64,000 bases of DNA from Labia minor (lineage: Eukaryota > Arthropoda > Insecta > Dermaptera > Spongiphoridae), in contig OY720347.1 of the NCBI GenBank assembly GCA_963082975.1, forward strand, positions 30,397,398 through 30,461,397. The letters run 5' to 3'. Below, piece after piece: positions 21,946-33,581 of this stretch. How positions within the stretch are numbered: position 1 is the stretch's first letter; the number at the start of each line of letters is the position of its first letter. The notes under the pieces were generated by a model, which was not told where the DNA came from, did not search any database, and saw only the letters and a list, made by a program, of their open reading frames with translations. The position numbers were made by a program, and so were the translations under genes.

Positions 21946-22750
21946 TAGTATAGTATAGAGTATAGATTATATATTCTAATAAAAAAAGATGATGAATAAG
22001 AAATTTCTATTCATGTTTTTGATTTTAAAGGGGAAAAAACTCTTATTAATGGGAGAGACACTGTTTATCTTCTTTTATTAAATTATGAGATGTATCTATG
22101 ACTTGCATTTGTATTACAATTATTTAAAAAAAAATAATAGACGTTAAACAAACTTTTAAAGATGGAAATAGGGGGGGAATGCCATATTTTTGACAAATTG
22201 AAAGGGGAACAAAACAATCTCCCCAACGTCGATAATGCTTTCTTATCTCCTGTTGTTTGAAAATATTCAAGGGAAGTGAAAATTGTTACGAAGAGATTAG
22301 AATTGATTTAGAATGTCTATAGAAACATAAACCGTAAAATAATTTGAAATTTATCTACCTCTCTTTAGGAATATAGAGGTTGGTGGAAGGTAGTAATTTT
22401 AATTAGACTGAATATTAATATAAGATGAAATGTATTATAAATGATATGTAGATTATAAATTTATACCAAAAGATTTAATCAAGTCTGATCCTGGGATTTA
22501 CATTGGAGGGGGTTTTAGCTGAATTAAAAATATATATATACATCACCACATAGATTTCTTTTTATTTCGAAATTTGATGATAATTCATTATTTTTGTTAT
22601 ATTATCTAAATAATTATATATTTCTAACAAAATGTGTTTTATTATTATTATTATGTATTTAATTAAATAAAATACTGAGTTAATTTATATTTCAATTTTA
22701 AATCAGATACAAAAATATTTACATTACTCTAAATTTTATATGTTTTATAT
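21761..22750. other. AT-rich spacer with (AT)n
   Basis: Contains an AT-dinucleotide run at about 21910-21941 followed by TAGTA repeats. No gene seen. Confidence 0.42.
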
Positions 22751-23105
22751 TTAAGTACCGGGACCCCGAGCCTCGGCTCGGTACTTAAGTTAAAAAAAAT
22801 GATTCATTATTATTGGGTTTGGCTGGTAATATTAATACCTGGGATACCGAGCTGTCGCTCGAAAAAATGTTTAGACATTATTATAGACATTTTCATTCTG
22901 TAAATTAAATAATTTTATTTCATTTAAATAAATATCTATTTTTAAATAATTTTTCTCTCTACATTATTTATCTAATTCTGACAATATATTAAGATCACAC
23001 CGGGACCCCGAGCCTCGGCTAGGTAATTAAGTTAAAAAAAAATAATTCATTATTATATTGGGTTTGGCTGGTAATATTAATACTTGGGACACCGAGCTGA
23101 TATAC
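22751..23105. repeat. Two copies of a hairpin-bearing repeat unit
   Basis: Each unit begins CCGGGACCCCGAGCCTCGGCT and ends about 105 bases later with GGGA(T/C)ACCGAGCT. The copies lie at 22757-22862 and 22999-23102. CCGAGCC and GGCTCGG form a 7-bp hairpin. In copy 1 the flanks TTAAGTACCG and CGGTACTTAA add a 10-bp outer palindrome (22751-22788). Non-coding. Confidence 0.6.
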
Positions 23106-23279
23106 AATTCTTTAATTATTGATTACAATTATTAAATGTTGCATCATTGCATCAATCTGATTAAAATGAATGGAACTTGGGGTCCTCAATAATACATAAA
23201 TATGTATTATTAGATATGTTTCTAAGTGCATGAATATTTTTTTTTTATTGGAAGAATGATAAATATATATCGTAATTTA

Positions 23280-24010
23280 TAATTATAAAATATTATTAAA
23301 ATATATATTTTTAATTTTATTTCGAAATTAAATAAAAAATTTTAAAATATTTTAAATATAAAAAAAATATTAATACAATATCTTTTAAAAAAAAGGCTGG
23401 AGTCAAATTTCAATATGAGTGTCATTTATCCATATATAAATTAATAATAAATAATATTAATAAATATTAAATTTAATAAAAGAACAATGAATAAATAAAT
23501 ATAAAATAGTAATTTATTAAAAAATAATAGATAAAAAAAAAAAAAAAATTTTTTTCCGCCGGTTTCGATCCTGCTAAGTTGACTATTCAAAACAGTGCCT
23601 TTACCCATTAGACTGATATATTTAGTTAATTATGATGACATTTTTACTCTCTTTGCAAGAATTATATGTTTTTTTGTTTTTGTTTTTGTTTTTTTTGAGA
23701 GTGATTAATAAATATATATATATATTTTATTAAAAATAAATATTTTTAATTTTATTTCGAAATTAAATAATGAATTTTAAAATATTTTAAATATAAAAAA
23801 ATGTTAATACAATTCATTTAAAAAAAAGCGGGAGTCAACCAACCGTATTTTATTTTGTTAATAATTAATTAATTAAGATTAATAAATATATATATATATA
23901 TATTATTAAAAATAAATATTTTTAATTTTATTTCGAAATTTATTTTATTTTAAAATATTTTAAATATAAAAAAAATATTAATTGAAGTAAAATTGATGAC
24001 GTCACACCCA
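23280..24010. repeat. Iterated AT-rich unit, three copies
   Basis: A unit containing TTTTTAATTTTATTTCGAAATT followed by TTTTAAAATATTTTAAATAT occurs at about 23300, 23740 and 23920. The first two are followed by an A run and (C/G)GGAGTCAA. A weaker fourth version lies near 24565. The tRNA-like sequence at 23556-23622 sits between units 1 and 2. Confidence 0.6.
23556..23622 (-). pseudogene. tRNA-like sequence (tRNA pseudogene or SINE head)
   Basis: On the minus strand, CAGTCTAATGG resembles a pol III A box and GGATCGAAACC fits the B box, at normal tRNA spacing. A D stem GTCT/AGGC and a T stem GCAGG/CCGGC with one mismatch can be drawn. A weak anticodon stem ACTG/TAGT with loop TTTTGAA would give anticodon TTG (Gln). 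The acceptor stem does not pair, and the sequence runs into A-rich DNA at its 3' side, so a working tRNA gene is unlikely. Confidence 0.5.
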
Positions 24011-24446
24011 TATATAATTTTCAATTAAGAAATTAATAATGAAGCTGTAAGTTTCAAGAGATGTGATCAATAAAACTCAATTTTTCTTTATAAATACTAT
24101 ATCTAGTGTGAATTTGAAAAAAATCGTTAGAGCGGTTTTTGAGAACCAATGGTTATAGATAAATAGAAAGAAATATAGATATATATATACAATTTTAGCT
24201 AGCATAATAAGATAAGATAAATTAGGTAATTTTAAATATCACAATTATAAATATAAATTATCTATAACATTTCTTTGTTTTTTTTTCATTAAAAATTATT
24301 TAAATATAATTTTAAAATTAGTATAATTAATGAATTCATCATTAGGGTGTATTTAATAAATAGTAATTTTGAAAGTTTTATCTTCTTAAAATTCTTTAAC
24401 CAAAGCAAACTTCCAATGAAGAAAGTTGACCTATGGCCAGGTCCGA

Positions 24447-25051
24447 ACCGACCGACGGTTTGAAATAAATTAATTTCCAGCTACAGAAACAATTTCAAAT
24501 AATTTTCATATATCTATTAATGTAATAAAAAACAGATATGGATACATAAATAATAAATATAAACATTTTTAATTTTATTTTATTTATAATATATATGCAA
24601 GACCAGGCTGTGACGTCATGAATGGCTGGATGACGTCATATAATTTTAAATCACGAAAAAACTAATAAATATGATTTTTCTCGAGGATAAAACCAATACA
24701 AAGTGCATGATTCGTGGTGATATATAAAAATATCTCCTTTGGTGTGAAAATAACCCTTTCCTTCCTATCGTCGATCGCTAATACTACCACTTCCGGCTTC
24801 CGGAATTGCACCAAAAGTTGATCAATTCATCCCACTGATGCATTAAGTAAATATACCAAATTTCATCAAAATCGGTTGAGCCGTTCAGGCTGTACACATC
24901 TATACGGACGGACGGACAGACGGACGGACAGACATCATGCTAAAAATACTTTTTTCGGTCAAGAAAATGCATGATTCGTGGAGATATGTAAAAATCTCCA
25001 CATGTGAAATTTGGTGTGAAAACAATACCTCCCTTACTATCGTCGGTCGGT
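24447..25051 (+). mobile_element. HINE-like element, family C copy 1
   Basis: The 5' subterminal repeat ACCGACCGACG (24447-24457) has its inverted partner CGTCGGTCGGT at 25041-25051. The body has CCAAATTTCATCAAAATCGG, a GGAC tetranucleotide tract (24904-24934), CATCATGCTAAAAATAC and GTGCATGATTCGTGG-type segments. A second, diverged 3' end occurs inside (24700-24786). Two TGACGTCA palindromes lie at 24611 and 24631, so this copy may be composite or nested. Confidence 0.75.
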
Positions 25052-25139
25052 AATAATGTAACATACAAGTTTATATGGATAAATTATTATAATCAGATTA
25101 GTTCAATGAAGGGGCATACTCTTGAAAGATAAAAGCATT

Positions 25140-25460
25140 AAACTATTTGGAGTGGTGAATGACCTTTGGCAAGTTGCTAATAGTGTCACTGACTCTAGGG
25201 ACCAATGACCATTCAAGACATATAGCATTAGGGTGAGCCATTGGCTGGTTACTGCCTTCCCTACAATATTGCCCAAAGGGCGTTAATATCGCTAGTCTCG
25301 GGCCTCCCACCCTTAAACACAAAACCCTTGAAAACGAGGCAATTGAGCTTCCACTCTTCCCAATCGAAAGATCAATGATAGCATCACTTAAATGAAGGCA
25401 CAAGGCATTTTCTTTTTATTCCAGTAGAGAACTCGACGCAAACGACAAGATAAAGAATTA
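25140..25460. other. Balanced-composition island of unknown nature
   Basis: More balanced composition than its flanks; no copy elsewhere in the window. The minus frame 25143-25403 is open for 86 codons but has no domain I recognise. Candidate exon or conserved non-coding DNA. Confidence 0.3.
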
Positions 25461-27181
25461 GAAACAATACAATCTTAAAGAAAACCAAGCTGAGAAGAAT
25501 AAGATGTAATACTTACCAAATTAAGACAGCAAGAAGAATAAAATTGACAATTGGCCAACTTACCTGTAACAAAATTCATTAAAATGATTAATAATAAAGT
25601 TAGAAAATATAAATGAATTCATATGTATTAACCAACTTTACTTTTTTTTCTTTTTGGTTTAAAAATTTAAAACAATTCTTGAAAATCCCTAAATATTTAT
25701 GATATTTTCAATTAAAATTAAAAATATCTTATTTTTAAAGGTTAGGAGGTGAAGTTTTCATTCCATGTAAATTATTGATTTTAATTAAAATAGAATATTA
25801 TACGCCGACAAAAGAATAAATTTTAAATATTAAAAAATATAATACTTATTAAAGTAATTATAATAAAAATAAAATTTTGTAATAAAAATGATTAATTCTA
25901 AAAAGATGTTAGATGTTATATTGTTTCAATCGGTTATAACTGTGAATGTGGTATTACATTTAAATACCCTTAAACTATTTATATTTTAATTGGTAGTTTA
26001 AGGATTCCTAAAAAAAATACTTTTATAGTGATAGATCAGTTGAAAAGAATAAAGCAATCACCACATACATCAGTACTCACCCCACCACTCCATGAAATTT
26101 TGTTAAATATGTATATCATTTATCGATGAGGCTTATGATCACATGATGTTGCAAAGATTATAAAATGTTCAAAAAAAGAAAAGAACAAAATGGTAATATG
26201 TTAATATTAGTTATTACTTATTACTTATTTCATTTCTTTCTCTCTTTTTGTTTACAAATATAAACAATACCTCCCTTACTATCGTCGGTCGGTAAAAACA
26301 TAACATAAACTTCAAAACGTGAAAAAGAAATGGAATAAAACAATAAAATAATAGAACCTTATGGTGAAAATAAATAATAAAGTTATACATCATGTGGTTT
26401 CATATATGTATAAAGTATATTATTAGTGGTGGTATACCCCTATAATCCAAGAAAGCTGTTTTTTAAATGTTTTAAGAGTTGATTTTTATAATATCATAAA
26501 AGAAAAGATAAACAATCAAAAATATTAAAACAAAAAAAAAAAAATGAAATAAAATAAAATAAAAATAATAAAGTAAATGTCCAATTTTTAAAAAGTTGAT
26601 TTCAAGCGCTAGTCTAGTCGATTTTCTAACCGTATCATATCAAAGATTTTTTTAGATTAAATAATATATTTAAGTAATCTTTATTAAATAAATTAAATTA
26701 ATTTTATAAATAAAATATATTTATATATAAATAAGCAAAATAATAAAAAGAATTTCTACAATAATCAGTTGTTGATGTGTGGGGGGGGGGATTTGCACTT
26801 TATCTACATATTTAATCAAATTTGATGTATAATCTATATTATTCAAACAAATCATAAAAATGTCAAAAATTGATTTTTAGAATTTAAAAACTAAATAAAT
26901 AATTAAATAGCATAATCAATATTATACAATATTTTTCTACACATTCTGTGAAGCTCATGAAAAGAAAAAAAAACTTTTTTAAAAGTTTCAAAAAATTATG
27001 AAATATGTATCGTTTATTCATTAAATTGTTCAAAAATATTTTTTATTTTATTTTCAGGTATGTGGTTTCATTGAAATAGATATATTGTTCATTTTCATTT
27101 TAATTAATTAAAATACCTAAAACTCCATCAATGAGCATTTTCATTTCATATGAATAATATAAACTGCTCAACTGTAAATGA

Positions 27182-27226
<45 letters not shown>

Positions 27227-29577
27227 TAATAATATAATAATTAATATTATTTATTTTTTATAATTCATCATTTATTTTAAATAAATTTTGATATTTTTTG
27301 AAGCGAGTTAAGATATTACATATGTAATTTATTTCTACGCCAAAGCTTGCATGTTTCTGTTTGAACGGTATTCATTTATTATTGACTGACAAATTGAATT
27401 GGTAATTTAACATAATAATTAATTTCTCTTTTATGTATATATATATATATATATATATATAAGAGTACGCAATTGCTAAGACCTGAAAGAGTACCAGGCT
27501 TATATTAATAAGCCTAAGGACTGTTAAAATATAGAAACCTATTAATAAGTTGACAGTTTAATAAGCCATTTATTTATATATTCTCTTACGATGACACTTA
27601 ACACTATCTATTGAAATGGTGTGTTGGCAGATTTTATCAACATACATTACATACCCCACGGCATTTTTAATCACAAGATAACTCCCCTCGGATCGTAATC
27701 ATCAATGAATTGGTTGGTTTTTAATACTCTACTAAAAATAAACACGTGTTTTAGTGATGGAATTTATTATTGAACTGACATGCCGATTGCTATAAACACG
27801 AAAAGAAATTGAATATTTATCTTGTTAAGAGATCATTCAGGAATAATAATAGGATTTGAAATCCTATGGAAAGGTGAGATTTCAAGTAAATATGATAACT
27901 TTGGAAAAGAAGTATCTTCTAAATTGGCTTTATTGCTTTTTAAAATATTATATGAGATAATATAAGATAAATACACTTTTTGTCCTACAGTCAATTGCTG
28001 TTTTGTTTCAGACTCCTATACATAAATACATATATGTTATACTCAACCTTTGATGGACGATGGACGTTAGACAATAATCGATACGAGCGTTCTATTGAAA
28101 ACTTGTCGGATTTTGTAGCATTCAACGCGAACAAATAATTTTTCCACCACAATATCTTATTAAAACTTGTTATTAGTGCCTCATGGTGAGTTACATGGCG
28201 ATCTTGATTTATCAGTTTGCAAACATACTCGATCTAGCATAACAACCGATTTTGAACAAGATCCACGAAATTCATTGTGGAGCAAATATTGAAATAGTTA
28301 TACCAGTATAATAGTTAAGTTAATCAATTCAGTATTTCAGTCTTGATAATATTTATACAAACTAAACCAGAAGAGACCGAGAAATATTGTATAAGGAAAG
28401 TTTCTTTGGAATTAAAAAAAAGGAATGCACTGGTCAAATTTCATCCAAATCTTGTTTTGTAAACAATTACCATAAACTATTATAGAATAATTGGTATATA
28501 ATAGTAAAATTAGATTAAAATGAAATATGTCATGATTCAACATTTCAATACATTCCTGTTTACTCAAAAGCAAAGTGAACAAACTTGAATGTCATATAAA
28601 ATTAAAAGATTATAGTAGTAAAAATATATATATACTATTAAATTAATAAAAAATTATATACTCAAAAATATAGAAATAATAAATAAATAATTCAATAAAA
28701 TAAAAATTAGATATACCTATATACCTATAAATATATTTCATAAGTGTTACAAATATGAATATGGATTGAATAGAGGCAAAAAAAAATATTAAAAACTATA
28801 GTAAAATAGTTTGGTTCTTTTAAAGAAGAAATTATTAAAGTATTAAGACAACATAATATTATGGAAATTTCCTTCAAATTCAAAATAAAAACGGCATTTT
28901 TTATATTTTTAAATATTTTATTTTATTTTAATTTTCATTTTAAATATTTAATTTCCATTTTAATATTTTTTTTTATTTGGAATATATATAAATATTATAC
29001 ACTAAATCACTAAGCATAGCATTATTTTGTAAGTTCAGTCAAAACAACTCATTTAATGTATTTTATTAAAAGACATTATTGTTTTTAATTAATTTTTTTT
29101 TTGTCAAGTTAAAATATTTATAGAAAAAACCCCTTAAGGTATCTAAGCTTTTTTTCAACACCTGCGGAAATCCTAAAAACACTGAAAAGCGTATCCATTT
29201 CCCGTTGAAAGGCAGTTTCTTTTGGTATTTCAACCCTCCCTAAGCACAAATTACTCAGGCAGCTCTAACTGTCACTGTTGTGTAAATAATTATCTTTTAA
29301 AAATCATTTATATCATGATTACAGCTTAACAGTATCAATTAATCTTATTTCTTTTGATCAATTTTCAAACAAGAAACTCTAGAAAAGAAAATATAAATAA
29401 CATTCTCTCAAATAAAATGAAAATTGAATCAATTTTACTCTAAAACAATATAGATTTATAAATATATACGAGTAAAATAAAAGTTTATTATCAAACTATT
29501 CAACTTGATTTAAACTATTATACAACCTATGTATCGAAATTGGGAAGCTATTTGAAATAAAAAAAAAATCTGGTGCT
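25461..29577. other. AT-rich spacer with microsatellites and one element fragment
   Basis: Contains a detached family C 3' end at 26262-26306, a G-run near 26780-26790, and AT-dinucleotide runs at about 27187-27222 and 27437-27462. No gene seen in 4 kb. The part at 28040-28290 is less AT-rich but has no recognisable ORF. Confidence 0.45.
26262..26306 (+). repeat. Family C 3'-end fragment
   Basis: Matches 25017-25063, including CTATCGTCGGTCGGTAA; the rest of the element is absent. Confidence 0.7.
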
Positions 29578-30008
29578 GGTGCGCGCATCACACAACTTTC
29601 ACTTACCGTGGATAACACCAAACTCATATTATAGATCACTTAATTTAACATCGATATAACGAGTTTAATCAAAATCGTTAGAGTCATTTTGGAGAAAACC
29701 ACAAAAAAGTGTAAAATCAATGATGTAAAGTGGTACTTACGGCCAACTGATTTTAACGAAAAAGTTGCTGTAACATCCCGGGTATATTCCTATTCTAAAT
29801 AAGGAGTTTAGTTTCGGACAGCTTCTCGTTTCTAAGCTACAGTAATCACATACACACAGACACACATAGACCATTTTGCGGGACTATGTTTTTTGGACTC
29901 AGGGGACCTCAAAACGTGTATTTCCGTTGAAAATTCAAAATCGAATTTTTGCACGATCGCAATACTTCCCCCTACTATATATTATATATATAGGTAAGTG
30001 AAAGTAAT
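29578..30008 (+). mobile_element. HINE-like element, family D
   Basis: The 5' subterminal repeat ACTTTCACTTACC (29595-29607) has a perfect 13-base inverted partner GGTAAGTGAAAGT (29993-30005). A CCTA..TAGG hairpin lies just before the 3' repeat. The body has a CACA/CAGA simple tract (about 29850-29870), GGACTCAGGGGACCTCAAAACG, and GATCGCAATACTTCC. These are in the same order as the matching motifs of families A and B. Single copy in this window; non-coding. Confidence 0.75.
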
Positions 30009-30010
30009 AA

Positions 30011-30135
30011 TGCCGTCCGATCAAGAAAAAAGAATCCGTTGTTCTATTAATACAACACCTTTACCCTGACCTTTAATAAAGAATAGGCGCTGTTCTTTTT
30101 TACGATAAATATACAAAAGCCAGAAAGGAAACCAT
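30011..30135 (+). repeat. Family H fragment (SINE-like), copy 5
   Basis: CCGATCAAGAAAAAAGAATCCG, ATTAATACAACACCTTTACC and AGGCGCTGTTCTTTT follow the order of the other family H copies. It abuts the 3' end of the family D element. Confidence 0.45.
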
Positions 30136-30297
30136 ACATCGATTGTTTTTCAAAATTGATCTTTTTGATTTTGGTATAGTAAATTTTTAGCTATAATATT
30201 ATTAATATTATAATTATTATAGTATATTATTATTATTATAAAATTTATATTATTTTATAAGATTACTTAAGTAATTAAGATTCTTAACATCTTAGGG

Positions 30298-30517
30298 CAG
30301 TGATTCTCAACCTTTTTTTACCGCGGCACACTTTTAACGGTTTAAAAATTTGGCGGCACACAAAGAAAAAGATAAGTGTAAAAGTAAAAAGTGGTCCCAA
30401 AAACGGTTTAACTTTTTGTTTTTAGAACGAAATTGAAAAAATTTAGAAAAAAGTTTGAGTCTCGTAATCTCGCGGCACACTTTGAAAATCTTGCGGCACT
30501 GTGGTTGTGAATCGCTG
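30298..30517 (+). mobile_element. hAT MITE, family E copy 2, with perfect 8-bp target duplication
   Basis: Begins CAGTGATTCTCAACC and ends GTGAATCGCTG, giving near-matching inverted termini. TCTTAGGG is repeated on both sides (30290-30297 and 30518-30525). The interior has several GCGGCAC motifs in both orientations. An 8-bp duplication and CAG..CTG ends are hallmarks of hAT. Confidence 0.9.
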
Positions 30518-30525
30518 TCTTAGGG

Positions 30526-33088
30526 TTATCGAACTAATAATGTCAATGTTAAAGTAAATTGAATATATATATATATATAATCTCAAATAACTAATGATAA
30601 ACTAAATCATTTTTGTTTGGAAATTTGAACCACATGATAAACATAAAAGACAGAGAAGAGATTTATAATAATAACTTTTTAGCTTCAAAAAAATAATTCA
30701 AGATCTTTAAAAATAAAAAATTAATTTGATTAATTTATTCAATTATATTGTATTTTAGTTTAAAATTGACTTTAAAAATATAATTTTTAGATCTTAAAAA
30801 TCTTTTCAAAGAGATTAGATCTTGAGCAAATGAAAGTTGATACTTTCCGGGTATTAAAAATCGTTTTAAATTAAATAAAGGTATCTTTTTAGTATTTAAT
30901 ATTAATTTTTATGATTAAATTTTCATTAATCATAAATAATTTAATTATATAGTGTATATACAATATAATTAATATAGAGTATAATGGTTCATAGATGAAA
31001 TATATAAGATAATCCAATCATTCCTTTAATAAAAACTTATATAAATATAAACTTAAATGAGTCCAAACTGATTTACTTTTTTGAAATTATTAATAATTAC
31101 CAATTTATGATTAGATTAGTTGATATCTTTGAAAATTGGTTTTTATTTATCCAGGAGGGCATAAATAAACGATGATTACGTTGAGAAGTCAGAACATATT
31201 ATGCGGCAGAGAGAGTAATCCAGGGAATGCGGAGTACCACATGCCTCTTAACTGGATAATAATCCTCCTTAGAAATATTCTATATAGAACGTTCACTAAT
31301 GGTTTGTAACTTAATTGAATCACCAACATGAAAAAGCCGAGTAGAAAACATATATAATCCTATGAAAGCACTTAAAGCTTTTTACAAAATGTCTCGCAGA
31401 ATATTTACTTAACTAAAGGAAAAATGTCATTACTAGATGAAAATAATTTCATAATAATCATATAGGAAATGTTTTCGAAAATAAATAAAGTTGGATTCAA
31501 CTAATCAAGATTTTTTAATAGTATTCAAAATTATATAAAAAGAATAGTGTTAGTTGACGTGTGTTTATTGATTTTGTTTAGAGCTAAAGCAGGGATGAGC
31601 AAATAATTTTATCAATGGACCAAACGAATGTTCAACATTTCTTAAGGGGCCACAGATAAATGAAACTCCTAATAAATTATAAAAATCTTAAATATTTAAT
31701 TAACAATACACCATGTCTCTTTCAAGGTTTCAAAAAATTGTTTTATTATTAAAATATATATATTGTTGGAAGTGAAAGTTGTGCCCGTAAGTTTGTATAT
31801 TTGTTGTATATAAACCGTTTTTATGAAATATATAGGCTTTTATTTAATTTATTTTATCTTCCTGTTGCTCTCAAAAAATTACCGAACCAATCCCCTCCAC
31901 ATTATTTATCTTAACAAGTGCTAGTAAGTAATCAAGTGGTCCGCGAAAAGTTTAGAGCACAGAGCATCCGTACCGTTTAGAGTACTAATAAAAGTGAAAA
32001 GAAAATTTACCTATACAAAAAATTATATTATTAATATTTTTATTAAATTAAATTAAAGAAACAATTTCTTAAAACTTGTTGTTAGTTGATTTTTAATGAG
32101 GAATGTATCAAAATATTTAGTTAAAATAAAATTCCTTTAAAGAGGAAGGAATGTAAAGTAGGGTCTGATTCTTCTCAATATGCAAGCATTTTGAACATGA
32201 ATGAAATGAAATGTTGAATCTTGACACATTTTTATTTCAATTTTTTAACTTTAATAATATAAATAAGATTTGTGAATACGAATCTAAGAAACATTAAAAT
32301 TAGTCTACTAAAGATAAGAACAAATCACATTAGTTTAAGCAACAAATATTTGCATACAATACTTTTGTGTTCTCACAATATCTCCTATTTAAATAATATG
32401 AAAAGTTTTATTCTTTAAGTTGACCTTTAATTAAATTTTAATTTTTGTTTACTTGAAAAGGTTTATTGACTTTATTTAAATCATATATAAGTATATTTAT
32501 AGGATTGTTAGGATTAATATTTATTTCTTGGTTATGTATATAATTCGAATAATGTCGATGTTTGAGCAGGTAAGGGCACTTGTAATATCGACATTAATTT
32601 TTCTTATTAATGCGCGATCGACCAGGTTTTGATCGACAGTAAGACAGTGGTTAATAAATTTTTTTTAATTTATTTTACCTATAATATGGAAAGAAAAAAA
32701 AAATCTAGGGAAAAAAAGATAAAAGGTTTCACATGATATTTTATTTGGATTACTAAAGTCTAATTATATCAATATAGACTAAATTTTTTTTTTATATTAG
32801 CTATAAAACTTTTTATGCACTTGTTTAACTCTCTCTTTTCAAAAAAAACAACAAATAAAAAAAAAATGTTTGTCAAACACTTTAATTTTTTTTCCATGTC
32901 AATAATTTTTATCGGAAAGATCAAGTGTACTTTTAACTTTTCAAGCATATCTACTCATCTAGATAGGTAAAAAATCACTCATTTACTTTATAAACACTAC
33001 ATTTCTCAGGCGTCCTATAATCAGGGACTCCTATAATTTCATTAATTAATTAATTCATTCATTATTAATAATATTTATTTATTATATA
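30526..33088. other. AT-rich spacer with possible hAT and Copia-like end fragments
   Basis: A sequence CAGGGATGAGCAAATAA at about 31610 resembles an hAT terminus and is followed by a GGGGCCACA motif near 31655; no partner terminus is found. Near 31763, TGTTGGAAGTGAAAGTTGTG resembles a Copia-type LTR start, again without a partner. Otherwise AT-rich with no gene. Confidence 0.35.
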
Positions 33089-33581
33089 TGTAGGGAATTT
33101 CGTTGTCTAGGGGTTGTTTAGCAAAAAATATCTGTTTTGTTTAAATGGTTGCAAAAATATCGTTTTATTGAATAAAGATGAACAAGATAAAAACAGTGTA
33201 AAAATAAATGAAATCGTAACTTCTTCGTTTCTTGAATACTTCTGGCGATGTACAAAAGACTGAATAAACTCTTAACTGTAAACTGTCTATAAAAACTAAA
33301 CTGGAATCGTGCCGGTGTCCCTTTTAAAAGGAAGTCCAAACAGCTGGAACTCGGTTGCTATTGGTCGGTGGCGTGGAGTGGGAGAATGGCGGCGACGGTG
33401 ATGGTAGCTCATGGTGGGGAGGCGGCGACGGCGTCTGGGGCGCTCGCTGCTTGGAGCGGCGTTGAGAGGAAGCACCAACTCCGATGATATTGTGGTTGAG
33501 AATGGCCGACTTTGAGGCAGTAAGATGCGCCAGGCTTTTGATGATTCGGACGGTGATGAGCCAAAAGGCTCCATTCCCACA
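33089..33581 (-). repeat. 3' LTR of the DEK/NASP-like element
   Basis: Same length as 35355-35847 with no difference noticed. On the minus strand it holds the last 95 codons of the ORF. An Inr-like TCAGTC (33258-33263) lies about 30 bases after a TATA-like A/T block (33288-33295). AATAAA follows at 33164-33169, a fitting poly(A) signal. The promoter calls are inference. Confidence 0.88.

Noticed and set aside
23556-23622. Functional tRNA-Gln(TTG) gene
   Set aside because: A and B boxes fit, but the acceptor stem does not pair and the anticodon stem is weak.
27187-27462. CRISPR-like or satellite arrays
   Set aside because: The repeats are AT-dinucleotide runs; no spacer-repeat structure exists anywhere in the window, and the DNA is eukaryotic.
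31763-31990. Copia-type LTR
   Set aside because: The TGTTGGAAGTGAAAG start is suggestive, but no second LTR, PBS or matching CA end was found.
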